A stretch of DNA of 64,000 nucleotides from assembly GCA_017454905.1 (NCBI GenBank), contig JAFTCB010000007.1:1-64000 (forward strand), in the 5' to 3' direction. Made by a program: the position numbers and the translations under genes. The notes below the pieces were generated by a model. The model was not told the origin of the DNA, made no database searches, and was given only the letters and a program-made list of their open reading frames with translations. Positions 20,111 to 27,047 of this stretch are shown here, piece after piece; within the stretch, counting starts at the first letter, position 1; every line of letters starts with the position of its first letter. The stretch is from Bacteroidales bacterium (GTDB taxonomy: Bacteria; Bacteroidota; Bacteroidia; Bacteroidales; UBA932).

Positions 20111-20728
20111 TCAGCGGATGAAGTGCATCGGGGCCCAGGGTTCGTCGCCGCGGCCGGGGGCGGGCTGGCCGCCGGTGGCTTTGAGCAGCCACGCCATGTT
20201 GCGGGCGAGGGCGCGCATGGTCTGGAGGCCTTCCTGGTCCAGGGCGGCCTGGCCGGCTTCGCGGCCATAGACGATGTTCCAGTATTGCGAGGTCACGAGC
20301 GGCATGTTCATCATCTGGAAGGGCATGTTGAGCGTGTCGAAGACGGCGCTGGCGCCACCGCGACGGCACACGGCGACGGCGGCTGCCGGTTTCCCGGCGA
20401 TGGCGCCTCCGTTGGAGTAGAAGGCACGCTGGATGATGGACAGGAGCGCTCCGTTGGGCTGGCCGTAGTAGACGGGAGAGCCGACGATCAGCGCATCCGC
20501 GGAAGCGAATCGGGCGCTGATCCCGTTGCACGCGTCATCATCGAAGACGCAGGCACCCGGCTTGGATTTGCACTGGTTGCAGGCGATGCAGCCGCGGACG
20601 GGCTTGTTGCCGATCCAGACGATTTCACTTTCAATGCCTTCCTGCTCCAGCGTTTTGGCGATTTCCGCCAGCGCGATGGAGGTGTTGCCCTTGGGACGGG
20701 GGCTGCCGTTGATCATCAATACTTTCAT
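20111..20728 (-). CDS. Flavodoxin-fold NADPH-dependent FMN reductase family protein
   Basis: A 205-residue flavoprotein. The N-terminal FMN phosphate loop INGSPRPKGNTSIALAEI is followed by CIACNQCKSKPGAC (Cys near 49, 52 and 60), a cysteine cluster typical of iron-sulfur flavoproteins (Isf type). Then comes VGSPVYYGQPNGALLSIIQRA, the flavin-contacting region. A redox role in the cytoplasm is likely, with the substrate unknown. Transcribed alone on the minus strand, convergent to lysA and divergent from the small lipoprotein gene. Confidence 0.88.
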   Translation of the reverse strand: MKVLMINGSPRPKGNTSIALAEIAKTLEQEGIESEIVWIGNKPVRGCIACNQCKSKPGACVFDDDACNGISARFASADALIVGSPVYYGQPNGALLSIIQRAFYSNGGAIAGKPAAAVAVCRRGGASAVFDTLNMPFQMMNMPLVTSQYWNIVYGREAGQAALDQEGLQTMRALARNMAWLLKATGGQPAPGRGDEPWAPMHFIR

Positions 20729-20746
20729 GCGGGGTGAATTTCCACG

Positions 20747-20754
20747 TAAAGATA
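20747..20754 (-). promoter_or_regulatory. Putative -7 box of the FMN reductase gene
   Basis: Minus-strand TATCTTTA, one mismatch from TAnnTTTG, lies 18 bases upstream of the start codon at 20728. A T-rich stretch stands at the -33 distance. Confidence 0.4.
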
Positions 20755-20779
20755 ACGAATTTTTTTTCCGTTTTTTGCC

Positions 20780-20787
20780 TATATTTG
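20780..20787 (+). promoter_or_regulatory. Putative -7 box of the lipoprotein gene
   Basis: TATATTTG matches the Bacteroidota consensus TAnnTTTG exactly. The ATG is 36 bases downstream, leaving a normal short 5' untranslated region. The -33 region is only T-rich. Confidence 0.6.
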
Positions 20788-20823
20788 TATAACATCAACC
20801 CTATCAATTAATCATTCTGTCTT

Positions 20824-21303
20824 ATGAAAGTGCTCAAGTATGTCGCAGCAGCAGTAGTTACCCTCTCCCTGCTTTCTTCCTGTTCCGTGATCAAGAATGT
20901 CGCCACCAGCGCCCTCTCGATGGGCTCCAATACCGGCTCGGCCATCACTTCCCTTTACAAGGTGCTCAAGACCGCCGGCAACATCGACCTGGGCAGCATC
21001 ACGAACCTGATCAACCTCGGCCAGATCCTGACCGGCGCCAACGGCGTGTCCAAGGGCAACGCCTCTTTCCTGGAGCAGTTCACTTCCGGCCTGATCAACG
21101 GATCTGCCGGCATGATCACGAATTCCAACGCGTCCAGCGTCATCAACGGGCTGAAGGCGCTGGCGGGCATCGATACTTCCGCCATTTCGAAAGCGGCTGC
21201 GGCCGCAGCGGCCACCGGAGCGGTGACCCAGCTCAGCTCCTCTACGCCCGGTGTCAGCCAGACCCTTTCGCAGCTGAACAGCATTTTCAATCTGCTGCAG
21301 TAA
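20824..21303 (+). CDS. Small exported lipoprotein, function unknown
   Basis: A 159-residue protein beginning with a lipoprotein signal: Lys at 2 and 5, hydrophobic core AAAVVTLSLLSS, and the lipidated Cys at residue 20 in LSSC. The mature part is low complexity, rich in Ser, Gly, Ala, Asn and Leu, with amphipathic segments ending in SQTLSQLNSIFNLLQ. It resembles short Bacteroidales lipoproteins of unknown role, and I do not recognise a domain. It has its own promoter-like box and a strong terminator, so it is monocistronic. Confidence 0.85.
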   Translation: MKVLKYVAAAVVTLSLLSSCSVIKNVATSALSMGSNTGSAITSLYKVLKTAGNIDLGSITNLINLGQILTGANGVSKGNASFLEQFTSGLINGSAGMITNSNASSVINGLKALAGIDTSAISKAAAAAAATGAVTQLSSSTPGVSQTLSQLNSIFNLLQ

Positions 21304-21327
21304 GCCAACGGACTTGGACTCGAAACA

Positions 21328-21364
21328 GAAAACCCCTTCCGGAATTATCTCGGAAGGGGTTTTC
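21328..21364. terminator. Bidirectional intrinsic terminator
   Basis: A 14-bp perfect stem (21328-21341 with 21351-21364) with a 9-base loop, flanked by A-rich and T-rich sequence on both sides. It can terminate the lipoprotein gene on the plus strand and the nadE-thioesterase unit on the minus strand. Confidence 0.88.
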
Positions 21365-21383
21365 TTGTACAAGGGAGTCTGGC

Positions 21384-21794
21384 TTATTCCGCCTGGGTGG
21401 CCATGATCGCCTCATAGAGCGAAGGGAAGCGCTCGGCAATGACGGCCGGACGGCCGCCGTCGAAGAAGCAGTGCACCGTCTCGCCGGTACAGACGATCTG
21501 GCCTTTCACGTACATCGTGTAGGAAAGGATCATCTTGACCGCACTCATCTGCTTGACGCGGATTGAGACTTCGATCAGGTCCTTGAAGGTGGTGGTGTGC
21601 TTGTAGTTGCAGCTGACGGCGACGACGGGGGAGACGATGCCTTCCGCTTCCATCCGGTCGAAACCGTAGCCCAGCTGGTCCATCCAGTCGATGCGGGCTT
21701 CCTCCATGATGCGGATGTAGTTGGAGTGGTGCGTGACACCCATCCGGTCGGTCTCGTAGTATTTGACCTCGTGCTGGTAGGGACGGATTTCCAT
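21384..21794 (-). CDS. Acyl-CoA thioesterase, hot-dog fold (4-hydroxybenzoyl-CoA thioesterase/YbgC type)
   Basis: A 136-residue single hot-dog domain. The signature YYETDRMGVTHHSNYIRIMEEAR (shown here as its start YYETDRMGVTHHSNY) carries the catalytic Asp near residue 16 and the conserved His-Asn-Tyr. It should hydrolyse short acyl-CoA or acyl-ACP thioesters in the cytoplasm; the exact substrate is unknown. It starts 3 bases after the nadE stop, so the two form one minus-strand transcript. Confidence 0.88.
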   Translation of the reverse strand: MEIRPYQHEVKYYETDRMGVTHHSNYIRIMEEARIDWMDQLGYGFDRMEAEGIVSPVVAVSCNYKHTTTFKDLIEVSIRVKQMSAVKMILSYTMYVKGQIVCTGETVHCFFDGGRPAVIAERFPSLYEAIMATQAE

Positions 21795-21797
21795 GGC

Positions 21798-23732
21798 TCA
21801 GTCCTCCAGGTTCCAGATGGTTTCGAGATCGGAAGGCATGCGCCAGTCGCCGCGCGGCGAGAGCGACACGGAGCCGACCTTGGGGCCGTCCGGCAGGCAG
21901 GAACGCTTGAACTGCTGGCGGAAGAAGCGCTTGAGGAAGGTCTCCAGCCATTTGCGGATCGTGGCGTCGTCATAGACGCCGGCGAAGGCCTTGCGGGCCA
22001 GGAACAACAGTTTGTCCGGGTCGGCGCCGGAACGGAAGAAGTGGTACAGGAAGAAATCGTGCAGTTCGTAAGGGCCGACGGTGTCTTCGGTCTTCTGGGC
22101 GATCTTCCCCTCCTTGTCGGCAGGAAGCAACTCCGGGCTGATGGGCGTGTCCACGATGTCGAGCAGGGTCTTGTGGATGTCGCCCGTGGTGTCGAACCGG
22201 TTGTCGGCGGCCCAGCGGACCAGCGTCCGAACGAGCGTCTTGGGTACGCTGCCGTTGACCCCGTACATGGACATATGGTCTCCGTTGTAGGTGCACCAGC
22301 CGAGGGCGAGTTCGGAAAGGTCACCGGTGCCGACGACGATGCCGCCTTCCTTGCCGGCGATATCCATGAGGAGTTGCGTGCGTTCGCGCGCCTGGCTGTT
22401 CTCGTAGGTGAGGTCGTGGTTGCCCTCGTCCTGCCCGATGTCGGCGAAGTGCTGGCGCACGGCCGGGACGATGGAAATCTCGCGGGAAGTGATGCCGAGT
22501 TCGCGCATCAAGTCCACGGAGTTGTCATGGGTGCGGTGCGTGGTGCCGAATCCGGGCATCGTGACGCCGATGATATTTTCGCGCGGAATCCCGAGCGTGT
22601 CGAATGCCAGTGCGGTCACGAGCAGCGCTAGGGTGGAATCCAGGCCGCCCGATACGCCGATCACGGCCTTCCGGCAGCGGATATGCTCCAGCCGCGTGAC
22701 CAGGCCCGCCACCTGGGCGGAGAGAACCTCACGGCAGCGGACGCCGAGCGCCTCGGGGTCGCCCTGCGGGACGAAAGGATGCGGCTCGATGCGGCGCATC
22801 AGGCACTCTTCGAAATCCGTCGGAGCGGCTTCGCCCGCGTCCTGGACGCAATAGGACGGGACCGGTCCCTCGAAGCCGAAACTGTGCTCTTTGGCGCGCA
22901 GCGTTTCCAGGCGCTGAATGTCCACATCCGCCAGGATGAAGCGGCTGCCGCGCGCAAATCGCTTGCCTTCGGCAAGGAAAGAACCGTTCTCGCAGATCAG
23001 CGAAGCTCCGGCCCAGACCAGGTCCGTGGTGGACTCGCCTTCGGCGCAGGAACAATAGACATACGCTGCGTAGAGCCGGGATGCGGTGGCGGAAACGAGG
23101 TTCTTGCGGTATTCGTGCTTGAAGAGGTAATCGTTGCTGGCGGAGAGGTTGATCAGCAGCTGCGCCCCTGCGAGGGCGGCCTGCGAGCAGGGCGGGATGG
23201 GGACCCAGAGATCCTGGCAGATCTCGATGGCGGCCGTCACGCCGCCGATGCGGAAGAGTTGCCGCACACCGAGCAGGACATCCTCCTGGCCGGCATAGCG
23301 GATCCGCACGCCTGCTTCGGGCAGTTCCCGTGCGGAGGCGAACCAGCGCGGCTCGTAGAATTCGTTGTTGCCGGCAAGGTAGGTCTTGGGCACGATACCG
23401 AGAATCCTGCCTCCGCGGATCGCGACCGCACAGTTGAACAGGCGGCCTGCGTGACGGACGGGGGCGCCGACGGCGATCATCGGCTCCAGCCGGGCGCTGG
23501 CGGCAACGATCTCCTTCACGGCCGCTTCGGCGTCGGAGAGCAGCCGGTTCTGCCCGAACAGGTCGGCGCAGGTGTAGCCGGTGATGCTGAGCTCCGGGAA
23601 TACGACCACGGAAGGATGCTGTGCGGCGAGTTCCTCGCACAGGTTGAGGATTTCCCGGACGTTCGCCGCCGGGTCGGCCACGTGCACGCGCGGCATGGCG
23701 GCCGCTGCGCGGATGAGTCCATATTGCTTCAT
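21798..23732 (-). CDS. nadE: Glutamine-dependent NAD+ synthetase
   Basis: Converts deamido-NAD to NAD using glutamine as the ammonia source. The 644-residue two-domain protein has an N-terminal nitrilase-like glutaminase with its triad visible as FPELSITGY (Glu), VPKTYLAG (Lys) and AIEICQDLW (Cys). The C-terminal NAD synthetase has the ATP pyrophosphatase loop GVSGGLDSTLALLV near residue 355, plus VGTGDLSELALGWCTYNGDH. Length is normal for the long, glutamine-using form. First gene of a two-gene minus-strand operon with the thioesterase. Confidence 0.95.
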   Translation of the reverse strand: MKQYGLIRAAAAMPRVHVADPAANVREILNLCEELAAQHPSVVVFPELSITGYTCADLFGQNRLLSDAEAAVKEIVAASARLEPMIAVGAPVRHAGRLFNCAVAIRGGRILGIVPKTYLAGNNEFYEPRWFASARELPEAGVRIRYAGQEDVLLGVRQLFRIGGVTAAIEICQDLWVPIPPCSQAALAGAQLLINLSASNDYLFKHEYRKNLVSATASRLYAAYVYCSCAEGESTTDLVWAGASLICENGSFLAEGKRFARGSRFILADVDIQRLETLRAKEHSFGFEGPVPSYCVQDAGEAAPTDFEECLMRRIEPHPFVPQGDPEALGVRCREVLSAQVAGLVTRLEHIRCRKAVIGVSGGLDSTLALLVTALAFDTLGIPRENIIGVTMPGFGTTHRTHDNSVDLMRELGITSREISIVPAVRQHFADIGQDEGNHDLTYENSQARERTQLLMDIAGKEGGIVVGTGDLSELALGWCTYNGDHMSMYGVNGSVPKTLVRTLVRWAADNRFDTTGDIHKTLLDIVDTPISPELLPADKEGKIAQKTEDTVGPYELHDFFLYHFFRSGADPDKLLFLARKAFAGVYDDATIRKWLETFLKRFFRQQFKRSCLPDGPKVGSVSLSPRGDWRMPSDLETIWNLED

Positions 23733-23782
23733 AACGGTTTCCCTGTTTGGGCAGCCGCTTGGCAGCTGCCGGGTTGTGGAAG

Positions 23783-23790
23783 CAAATTTA
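23783..23790 (-). promoter_or_regulatory. Putative -7 box of nadE
   Basis: Minus-strand TAAATTTG, an exact TAnnTTTG match, 50 bases upstream of the nadE ATG. A run of T lies at the -33 distance. Confidence 0.55.
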
Positions 23791-23868
23791 GTAAAAAAAT
23801 CGGCCTGTCCCTGTGCGGATGGTGTTTTCTTTGCCCTGCCGGGGGCCTTTCCGTCCTGACCGGCCCTT

Positions 23869-23986
23869 TCTTTCGTCCTGCCCGGTCTGACCTCCCGTCA
23901 TGCCCGGTCTGACCTCCCGTCATGCCCGGCTTGACCTCCCGTCATGCCCGGCTTGACCTCCCGTCATGCCCGGCTTGACCGGGCAT
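23869..23986. repeat. 22-bp tandem repeat ending in a REP-like palindrome
   Basis: Four copies of the unit CCTCCCGTCATGCCCGGYYTGA start at 23891, 23913, 23935 and 23957, preceded by a degenerate copy. The last copy runs into CCGGGCAT, completing the palindrome ATGCCCGG-cttga-CCGGGCAT (23966-23986). The same design (CGTCAT then CCCGG-n5-CCGGG) occurs once at 40136-40159. Confidence 0.85.
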
Positions 23987-24236
23987 CTCCTTCCCGCCTG
24001 CCGCCCGCCCGGCGGAGAGCGGTGCAGCTCCGCTCGGCGACGTCGGGAAACGGCGGGCTGCGCTGTCTGCGGCTAAACGGCTGACTCCTCCCTTTTACGC
24101 TGCGCGTAACGGTCGTCAGACAGACGCCGTTTTTCACGCCGCAGCCGGCCGCTTGCCCGCTGACCGTTTCCCTCCTAGGCCTCGCGTCCGCTGCACCCTC
24201 CCCGCCGGACGCCGCGGTGTCATTCCCGGGGTTGCT

Positions 24237-24293
24237 GGGGAAGGTCCCCGGGTGTTTTGGGGAAGGTCTGATTTTAGGGCCGGGACCTTCCCC
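24237..24293. repeat. GGGGAAGGTC repeats with inverted partner (hairpin 1)
   Basis: GGGGAAGGTC at 24237-24246 and 24259-24268, then its reverse complement at 24284-24293. The second and third copies form a 10-bp stem with a 15-base loop. Confidence 0.75.
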
Positions 24294-24331
24294 GTCGAAT
24301 ATAGTTCAGAGTATATCCAGAGGCCATTTGG

Positions 24332-24370
24332 ATGGGGAAGGTCAGCCATCTGTAATTAGACCTTCCCCAT
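24332..24370. repeat. GGGGAAGGTC inverted repeat (hairpin 2)
   Basis: A 12-bp perfect stem (ATGGGGAAGGTC, 24332-24343, with 24359-24370) around a 15-base loop. It uses the same 10-mer and the same loop length as hairpin 1, placed 75 bases further on. Confidence 0.75.
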
Positions 24371-24669
24371 TTCGGTCAAGGAGGAAAGTCTTTTCGGCCC
24401 GACCCCACGGGCTGGAGCTGTTTAGGCAGGAGGCTGTGAGCGGATTTCCGCTCTTTGAGAAATGACCGGATAGGAATGCCTGCGGCAACACATAATTACG
24501 TGATTTGCGAGTGGCCGATGTTCAAGTAGAATCACAAAGGGGGCTGGTTTTAGGCATCCCTTTTCAGGATAATTAACAGATTGTTACTACATTACAGGTC
24601 ACTGGAAATCAGCGACGGCCTGTGCGGCGGGTGCGCGCAAGGTACTTTCGCTCCCCGCACCGTGTCTGA

Positions 24670-24748
24670 GGGTCCAAGAGCTGGACCCTTAACAGCAAAA
24701 GCGGCCGATTTCGCTGCTGGGGGTACAAGCATTGGACCCTTAGGAGCA
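24670..24748. repeat. Two related GGACCCTTA hairpins
   Basis: GGGTCCA-agagc-TGGACCC (24670-24688) is a perfect 7-bp hairpin. GGGTACAA-gca-TTGGACCC (24721-24739) is the same hairpin with one mismatch. Both right arms continue as TGGACCCTTAnnAGCA, so the unit is repeated 51 bases apart. Confidence 0.65.
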
Positions 24749-24944
24749 GACAAGGGTCGGAGATTCGCCGATCAAGTCGGCGAATGACGGAGGGAAGGGG
24801 TCTGGCATGACGAGAAAAACGCCGGGCGCTCTTCCCGCCAGCGCATGTGCGTCAATGCTGCCTGACCTGAATTTTCAAATCACAACGCATTGATTCCTCG
24901 CTTCCGGATCCAATATGTAGCTCGGTTTTAAAACGCACAAAGCG

Positions 24945-24959
24945 GGCCGGTCTTCGGCC
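24945..24959 (-). terminator. Probable terminator of the TIGR04076-Smr-HD operon
   Basis: Minus-strand stem GGCCG/CGGCC with a 5-base loop, 20 bases after the HD gene stop, followed by T-rich sequence (CTTTGTGCGTTTT). The stem is short, so support is moderate. Confidence 0.45.
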
Positions 24960-24978
24960 GGAATCCCGGATATCACGC

Positions 24979-25569
24979 TCATTCCTCCGGCAGGTTGCCT
25001 TTGCGGATCTGCTCCTGCAGGATGCCGTCCGTGACCTCGAAGAGGGTTTCCGAACCGAGCCGGGTCTTGCACTGCCGGCCATAGACCTGGCGGGCGGTCA
25101 CGCCGTGTGCTTTCCAGTCGCTGCCGTCATTGCTGTTGTTGAGCAGCAGGGGCTGGAGGTTGTCCAGCGCGTGGGCGAAGCGCGCCTCCGGGCTGCTCCA
25201 GTCCTCGAACTCGTCGAAGAGCGCGACGAGCTCCGCCCGCTGGTCCTCCGGCAGCAGGGAGAAGATCCGCTCCTTGGCGGCATCCTCGCGCGCCTGCTGC
25301 GTCTTGAGGCCTTCCGCGTCGTAGGCATAGGTGTCGCCGGCGTCGATCTCCACGATGTCGTGGATCAGGCACATCATCATGGTCCGCGCCAGGTCCACGG
25401 GATCGTTGGCGTAATCCTTCAGCAGCCAGGCCATTACGGCCATGTGCCAGGCATGTTCGGCGTCGTTTTCCGCCCGTCCGTGGCCGGACAGGTGCGTCTG
25501 CCGGAAGATGTCCTTCTCCTTGTCGATTTCCAGGATGAAGTCCAGCTGTCTTTTCAATCTTTCGTCCAT
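24979..25569 (-). CDS. HD-domain phosphohydrolase (HDDC2/YfbR-like)
   Basis: A 196-residue metal-dependent phosphohydrolase. The metal ligands appear as NDAEHAWHMAVMAWLL (His near 39 and 42), CLIHDIVEIDAGDTYAY (the HD pair near 69-70 with following Glu and Asp), and a downstream HALDNLQPLLLNN. The family includes 5'-deoxynucleotidases, so nucleotide hydrolysis is likely but unproven. Last gene of a three-gene minus-strand operon, 16 bases after the Smr gene, followed by a probable terminator. Confidence 0.88.
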   Translation of the reverse strand: MDERLKRQLDFILEIDKEKDIFRQTHLSGHGRAENDAEHAWHMAVMAWLLKDYANDPVDLARTMMMCLIHDIVEIDAGDTYAYDAEGLKTQQAREDAAKERIFSLLPEDQRAELVALFDEFEDWSSPEARFAHALDNLQPLLLNNSNDGSDWKAHGVTARQVYGRQCKTRLGSETLFEVTDGILQEQIRKGNLPEE

Positions 25570-25585
25570 GGCGGATTCTTTATCT

Positions 25586-26257
25586 TCAGCGGATGGTCAC
25601 GATGGTCGTGCCCATTGGGCCGACGGTGTAGCTGCACGAGAGCGCGAAGGCCTCGTCGAGTTCTTTTCGGACGGCCTGTGCCAGCACGCCGTCCCCGATG
25701 CCGTGGACAAAGACGATCCGACGGCCCTTGTGCCGCAGGTTATGGCGGAGCGTCTGCCGGAAATAGTTCATCTGGAAGTCAAGCGCGGCCCATTCGGGGA
25801 TTCCCTCGCTGCCGGGGATCCGCTCCAGATGCAGATCGACGGTCAGCTCGCCATCCGCGGAAGGGGAGTACGCCGCCGGATCCTCCGTTTTCCGGACTTT
25901 CGCCGGGATGGAAGCATAGAGTTTGCGGTCCTGCTCCGGATCGATGAGGATGAATTCGCTGCGCACGGCCCGGATGACGAGGCCGTCCAGGTCCAGTTCG
26001 TAGTATCCGTCCCCGAAGCCGACGAGGGTGGCCGTGTCGTTCGTATCCATCATCCGGACCTTCTGGCCCCGGGTGAGACCCTCGTTACGTGCGTGCTCTT
26101 CCGCCCGGCTGGGGTGTACGACGGTCTTGCTCCGGCGCTGTCCGGAGAGATCCCGGGGCCTCCCGGCAGCGATCCCGGCCGGATTGTCATCCGGCTGCTC
26201 CAGGTCCTTCCTGACGAAACGCAGGTCCTTGAGATCATTCAGTTTCTTCTTGCTCAT
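25586..26257 (-). CDS. Smr-domain protein (DUF2027 type)
   Basis: A 223-residue protein with a lysine-rich N-terminus, a central small beta domain (about 65-115, GQKVRMMDTNDTATLVGFGDGYYELDL region) and a C-terminal Smr domain. The Smr domain carries the conserved pairs DLHLERIPG and VFVHGIGDGVL. Smr domains nick or bind nucleic acids in MutS2 relatives; the role of the stand-alone Bacteroidota form is unknown. The sequence DLHL replaces the common DLHG, which may affect nuclease activity. It overlaps the upstream gene by 4 bases. Confidence 0.82.
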   Translation of the reverse strand: MSKKKLNDLKDLRFVRKDLEQPDDNPAGIAAGRPRDLSGQRRSKTVVHPSRAEEHARNEGLTRGQKVRMMDTNDTATLVGFGDGYYELDLDGLVIRAVRSEFILIDPEQDRKLYASIPAKVRKTEDPAAYSPSADGELTVDLHLERIPGSEGIPEWAALDFQMNYFRQTLRHNLRHKGRRIVFVHGIGDGVLAQAVRKELDEAFALSCSYTVGPMGTTIVTIR

Positions 26258-26613
26258 AATTCCCGTTCCACGGATCCATTTTGCCTTTGGAAAAAGGGGC
26301 CGGCTTCCTCCTCCGTGGCCTCCAGCAGGAAGGTCACCGGGCGGAACCCGTCGTTGCAGGTCACCACGGCAATCCCCTCCCGGTTGGTCCAGTCATCACC
26401 GTAGAACTTCCTGACGCCGGATGACAGGGCGAAAACGTATTGGTTCATCGTCCGCCAGGCACAGTCACACAGCCCTTTCGGGCAGGTGTTTGTCGCATAG
26501 AAAACGTCCCCTTTCTTCAGGATGCCGCAGGGTTTCAGGTCCGGGTTGCCGTACTGCTTGACCAGATCTTCCCGCAGGGACGTATCGAGTACTGTTATCT
26601 TTACTACTTTCAT
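26254..26613 (-). CDS. TIGR04076-family small protein
   Basis: A 119-residue protein with the family pattern of conserved cysteines and aromatics: ATNTCPKGLCDCAWRTMNQYVFAL (here split as CPKGLCDCAW near residues 44-53), then GWxxx-like DDWTNREGIAVVTCNDG. The function is not known. The cysteine arrangement suggests metal binding or redox chemistry. First gene of the TIGR04076-Smr-HD operon. The 180 bases before it include no convincing TAnnTTTG box on the minus strand. Confidence 0.75.
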   Translation of the reverse strand: MKVVKITVLDTSLREDLVKQYGNPDLKPCGILKKGDVFYATNTCPKGLCDCAWRTMNQYVFALSSGVRKFYGDDWTNREGIAVVTCNDGFRPVTFLLEATEEEAGPFFQRQNGSVEREL

Positions 26614-26795
26614 ATTGCAAAAGGTTCAGACCATGATTCGCTTGATGATGAAGGAACATTCTCCGACCCGCCTGTCACGGGAAGTCCGGCGTTCATGTAG
26701 GCCCATAATCCGTCTATTGTCTTCCGTGTCTGTTTTACGAGACGAAATTAGTGATAATCCGCCAGACATAAAAGAGAAAAAACAGCAGAAAAGGC

Positions 26796-26824
26796 TTGGA
26801 TTTCCGATTTTTCTTGCTAAATTG
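26796..26824 (+). promoter_or_regulatory. Putative promoter of the glnA leader transcript
   Basis: TTG at 26796-26798 and TAAATTG at 26818-26824 are separated by exactly 19 bases, the normal Bacteroidota -33/-7 spacing. The -7 box is a slightly shortened TAnnTTTG. Transcription would start near 26831, about 16 bases before the small Gln-rich reading frame. Confidence 0.5.
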
Positions 26825-26846
26825 CACCGAAAATTTGTTGAAATAA

Positions 26847-26927
26847 ATGGCATACACCGTTTATAACCAGCAGCAGAACCAGCAGTCCCAGGGTAATCAG
26901 TCCGGGGTTGTTTCTGCGTGCGTATAA
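26847..26927 (+). CDS. Glutamine-rich leader peptide (26 aa) of a putative glnA attenuator
   Basis: ATG to TAA encodes 26 residues, MAYTVYNQQQNQQSQGNQSG plus six more. Seven codons are CAG (Gln) and three are Asn, clustered at residues 7-18. It lies between a promoter-like sequence and an intrinsic terminator, and the next gene on the strand is glutamine synthetase. That is the layout of the his, thr and trp leader-peptide attenuators of enterobacteria. Ribosome stalling at Gln codons under glutamine shortage would favour read-through into glnA (inference). The reverse strand of the same CAG run reads as a Leu-rich 44-codon frame, judged a shadow. Confidence 0.6.
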   Translation: MAYTVYNQQQNQQSQGNQSGVVSACV

Positions 26928-26929
26928 CA

Positions 26930-26986
26930 CCAGTCGTATGCGGCACATCATTGACAGAAACAAATAAACGATATTGAAGAGGCTGG
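26930..26986 (+). promoter_or_regulatory. Candidate antiterminator pairing before glnA
   Basis: CCAGUC (26930-26935), right after the leader-peptide stop, can pair with GGCUGG (26981-26986) over 6 bp including one G-U. GGCUGG is the 5' arm of the terminator, so this pairing would compete with it. A leader segment pairing with CCAGUC in the absence of stalling was not found. Confidence 0.35.
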
Positions 26987-27007
26987 CCCGAGCGGACCAG
27001 CCTTTTT
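26977..27007 (+). terminator. Intrinsic terminator between leader peptide and glnA
   Basis: Stem AGGCTGG (26980-26986) with CCAGCCT (26997-27003), extended by two inner C-G pairs around loop GAGC and by A-T pairs at the base, followed by TTTTTC. It points along the plus strand and ends about 40 bases before the glnA ATG. No other plus-strand gene precedes it, so it acts either on a short RNA or as an attenuator. Confidence 0.85.
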
Positions 27008-27047
27008 CGTTAGGAACGGTTAGTTTAACAATATAAAGTGTATCAGT

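Larger units (their letters stand above)
23791..24944. other. Gene-free stretch carrying several small repeat families
   Basis: About 1.15 kb between the nadE promoter and the terminator of the HD-domain operon. The few reading frames are under 90 codons, low in complexity and match nothing I recognise. The stretch holds a 22-bp tandem repeat (23869-23986), five copies of a 10-mer arranged as two hairpins (24237-24370), and two related GGACCC hairpins (24670-24748). A structured RNA around 24470-24560 (arms GGAATGCCT and AGGCATCCC) is possible but not supported further. Confidence 0.6.

Noticed and set aside
23740..23782. Hairpin (GGCAGC/GCTGCC) in the nadE 5' region as a riboswitch
   Set aside because: A single short stem does not match the NAD-sensing riboswitch classes I know, and nothing else is conserved.
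23869..23986. CRISPR array
   Set aside because: The repeats are directly adjacent, with no unique spacers and no cas genes nearby.
24470..24560. Possible 6S-like structured RNA from arms GGAATGCCT / AGGCATCCC
   Set aside because: One 7-8 bp pairing over about 80 bases is easily found by chance, and the conserved 6S bubble could not be recognised.
24134..24787. Short ORFs of 60-80 codons in the 23.8-24.9 kb stretch
   Set aside because: Low complexity, arginine- and proline-rich translations created by GC-rich repeats, with no start context or homology.
26626..26946. Minus-strand 106-codon ORF upstream of the TIGR04076 gene
   Set aside because: Composition is unlike a protein of this genome, with no motif, and it crosses the glnA leader elements.
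26817..26951. Minus-strand 44-codon ORF with a Leu-rich hydrophobic stretch, looking like a tiny membrane protein
   Set aside because: Its Leu run is the exact complement of the CAG codons of the plus-strand leader ORF. The adjacent terminator and glnA are on the plus strand, and no minus-strand promoter was seen, so it is more likely a shadow.
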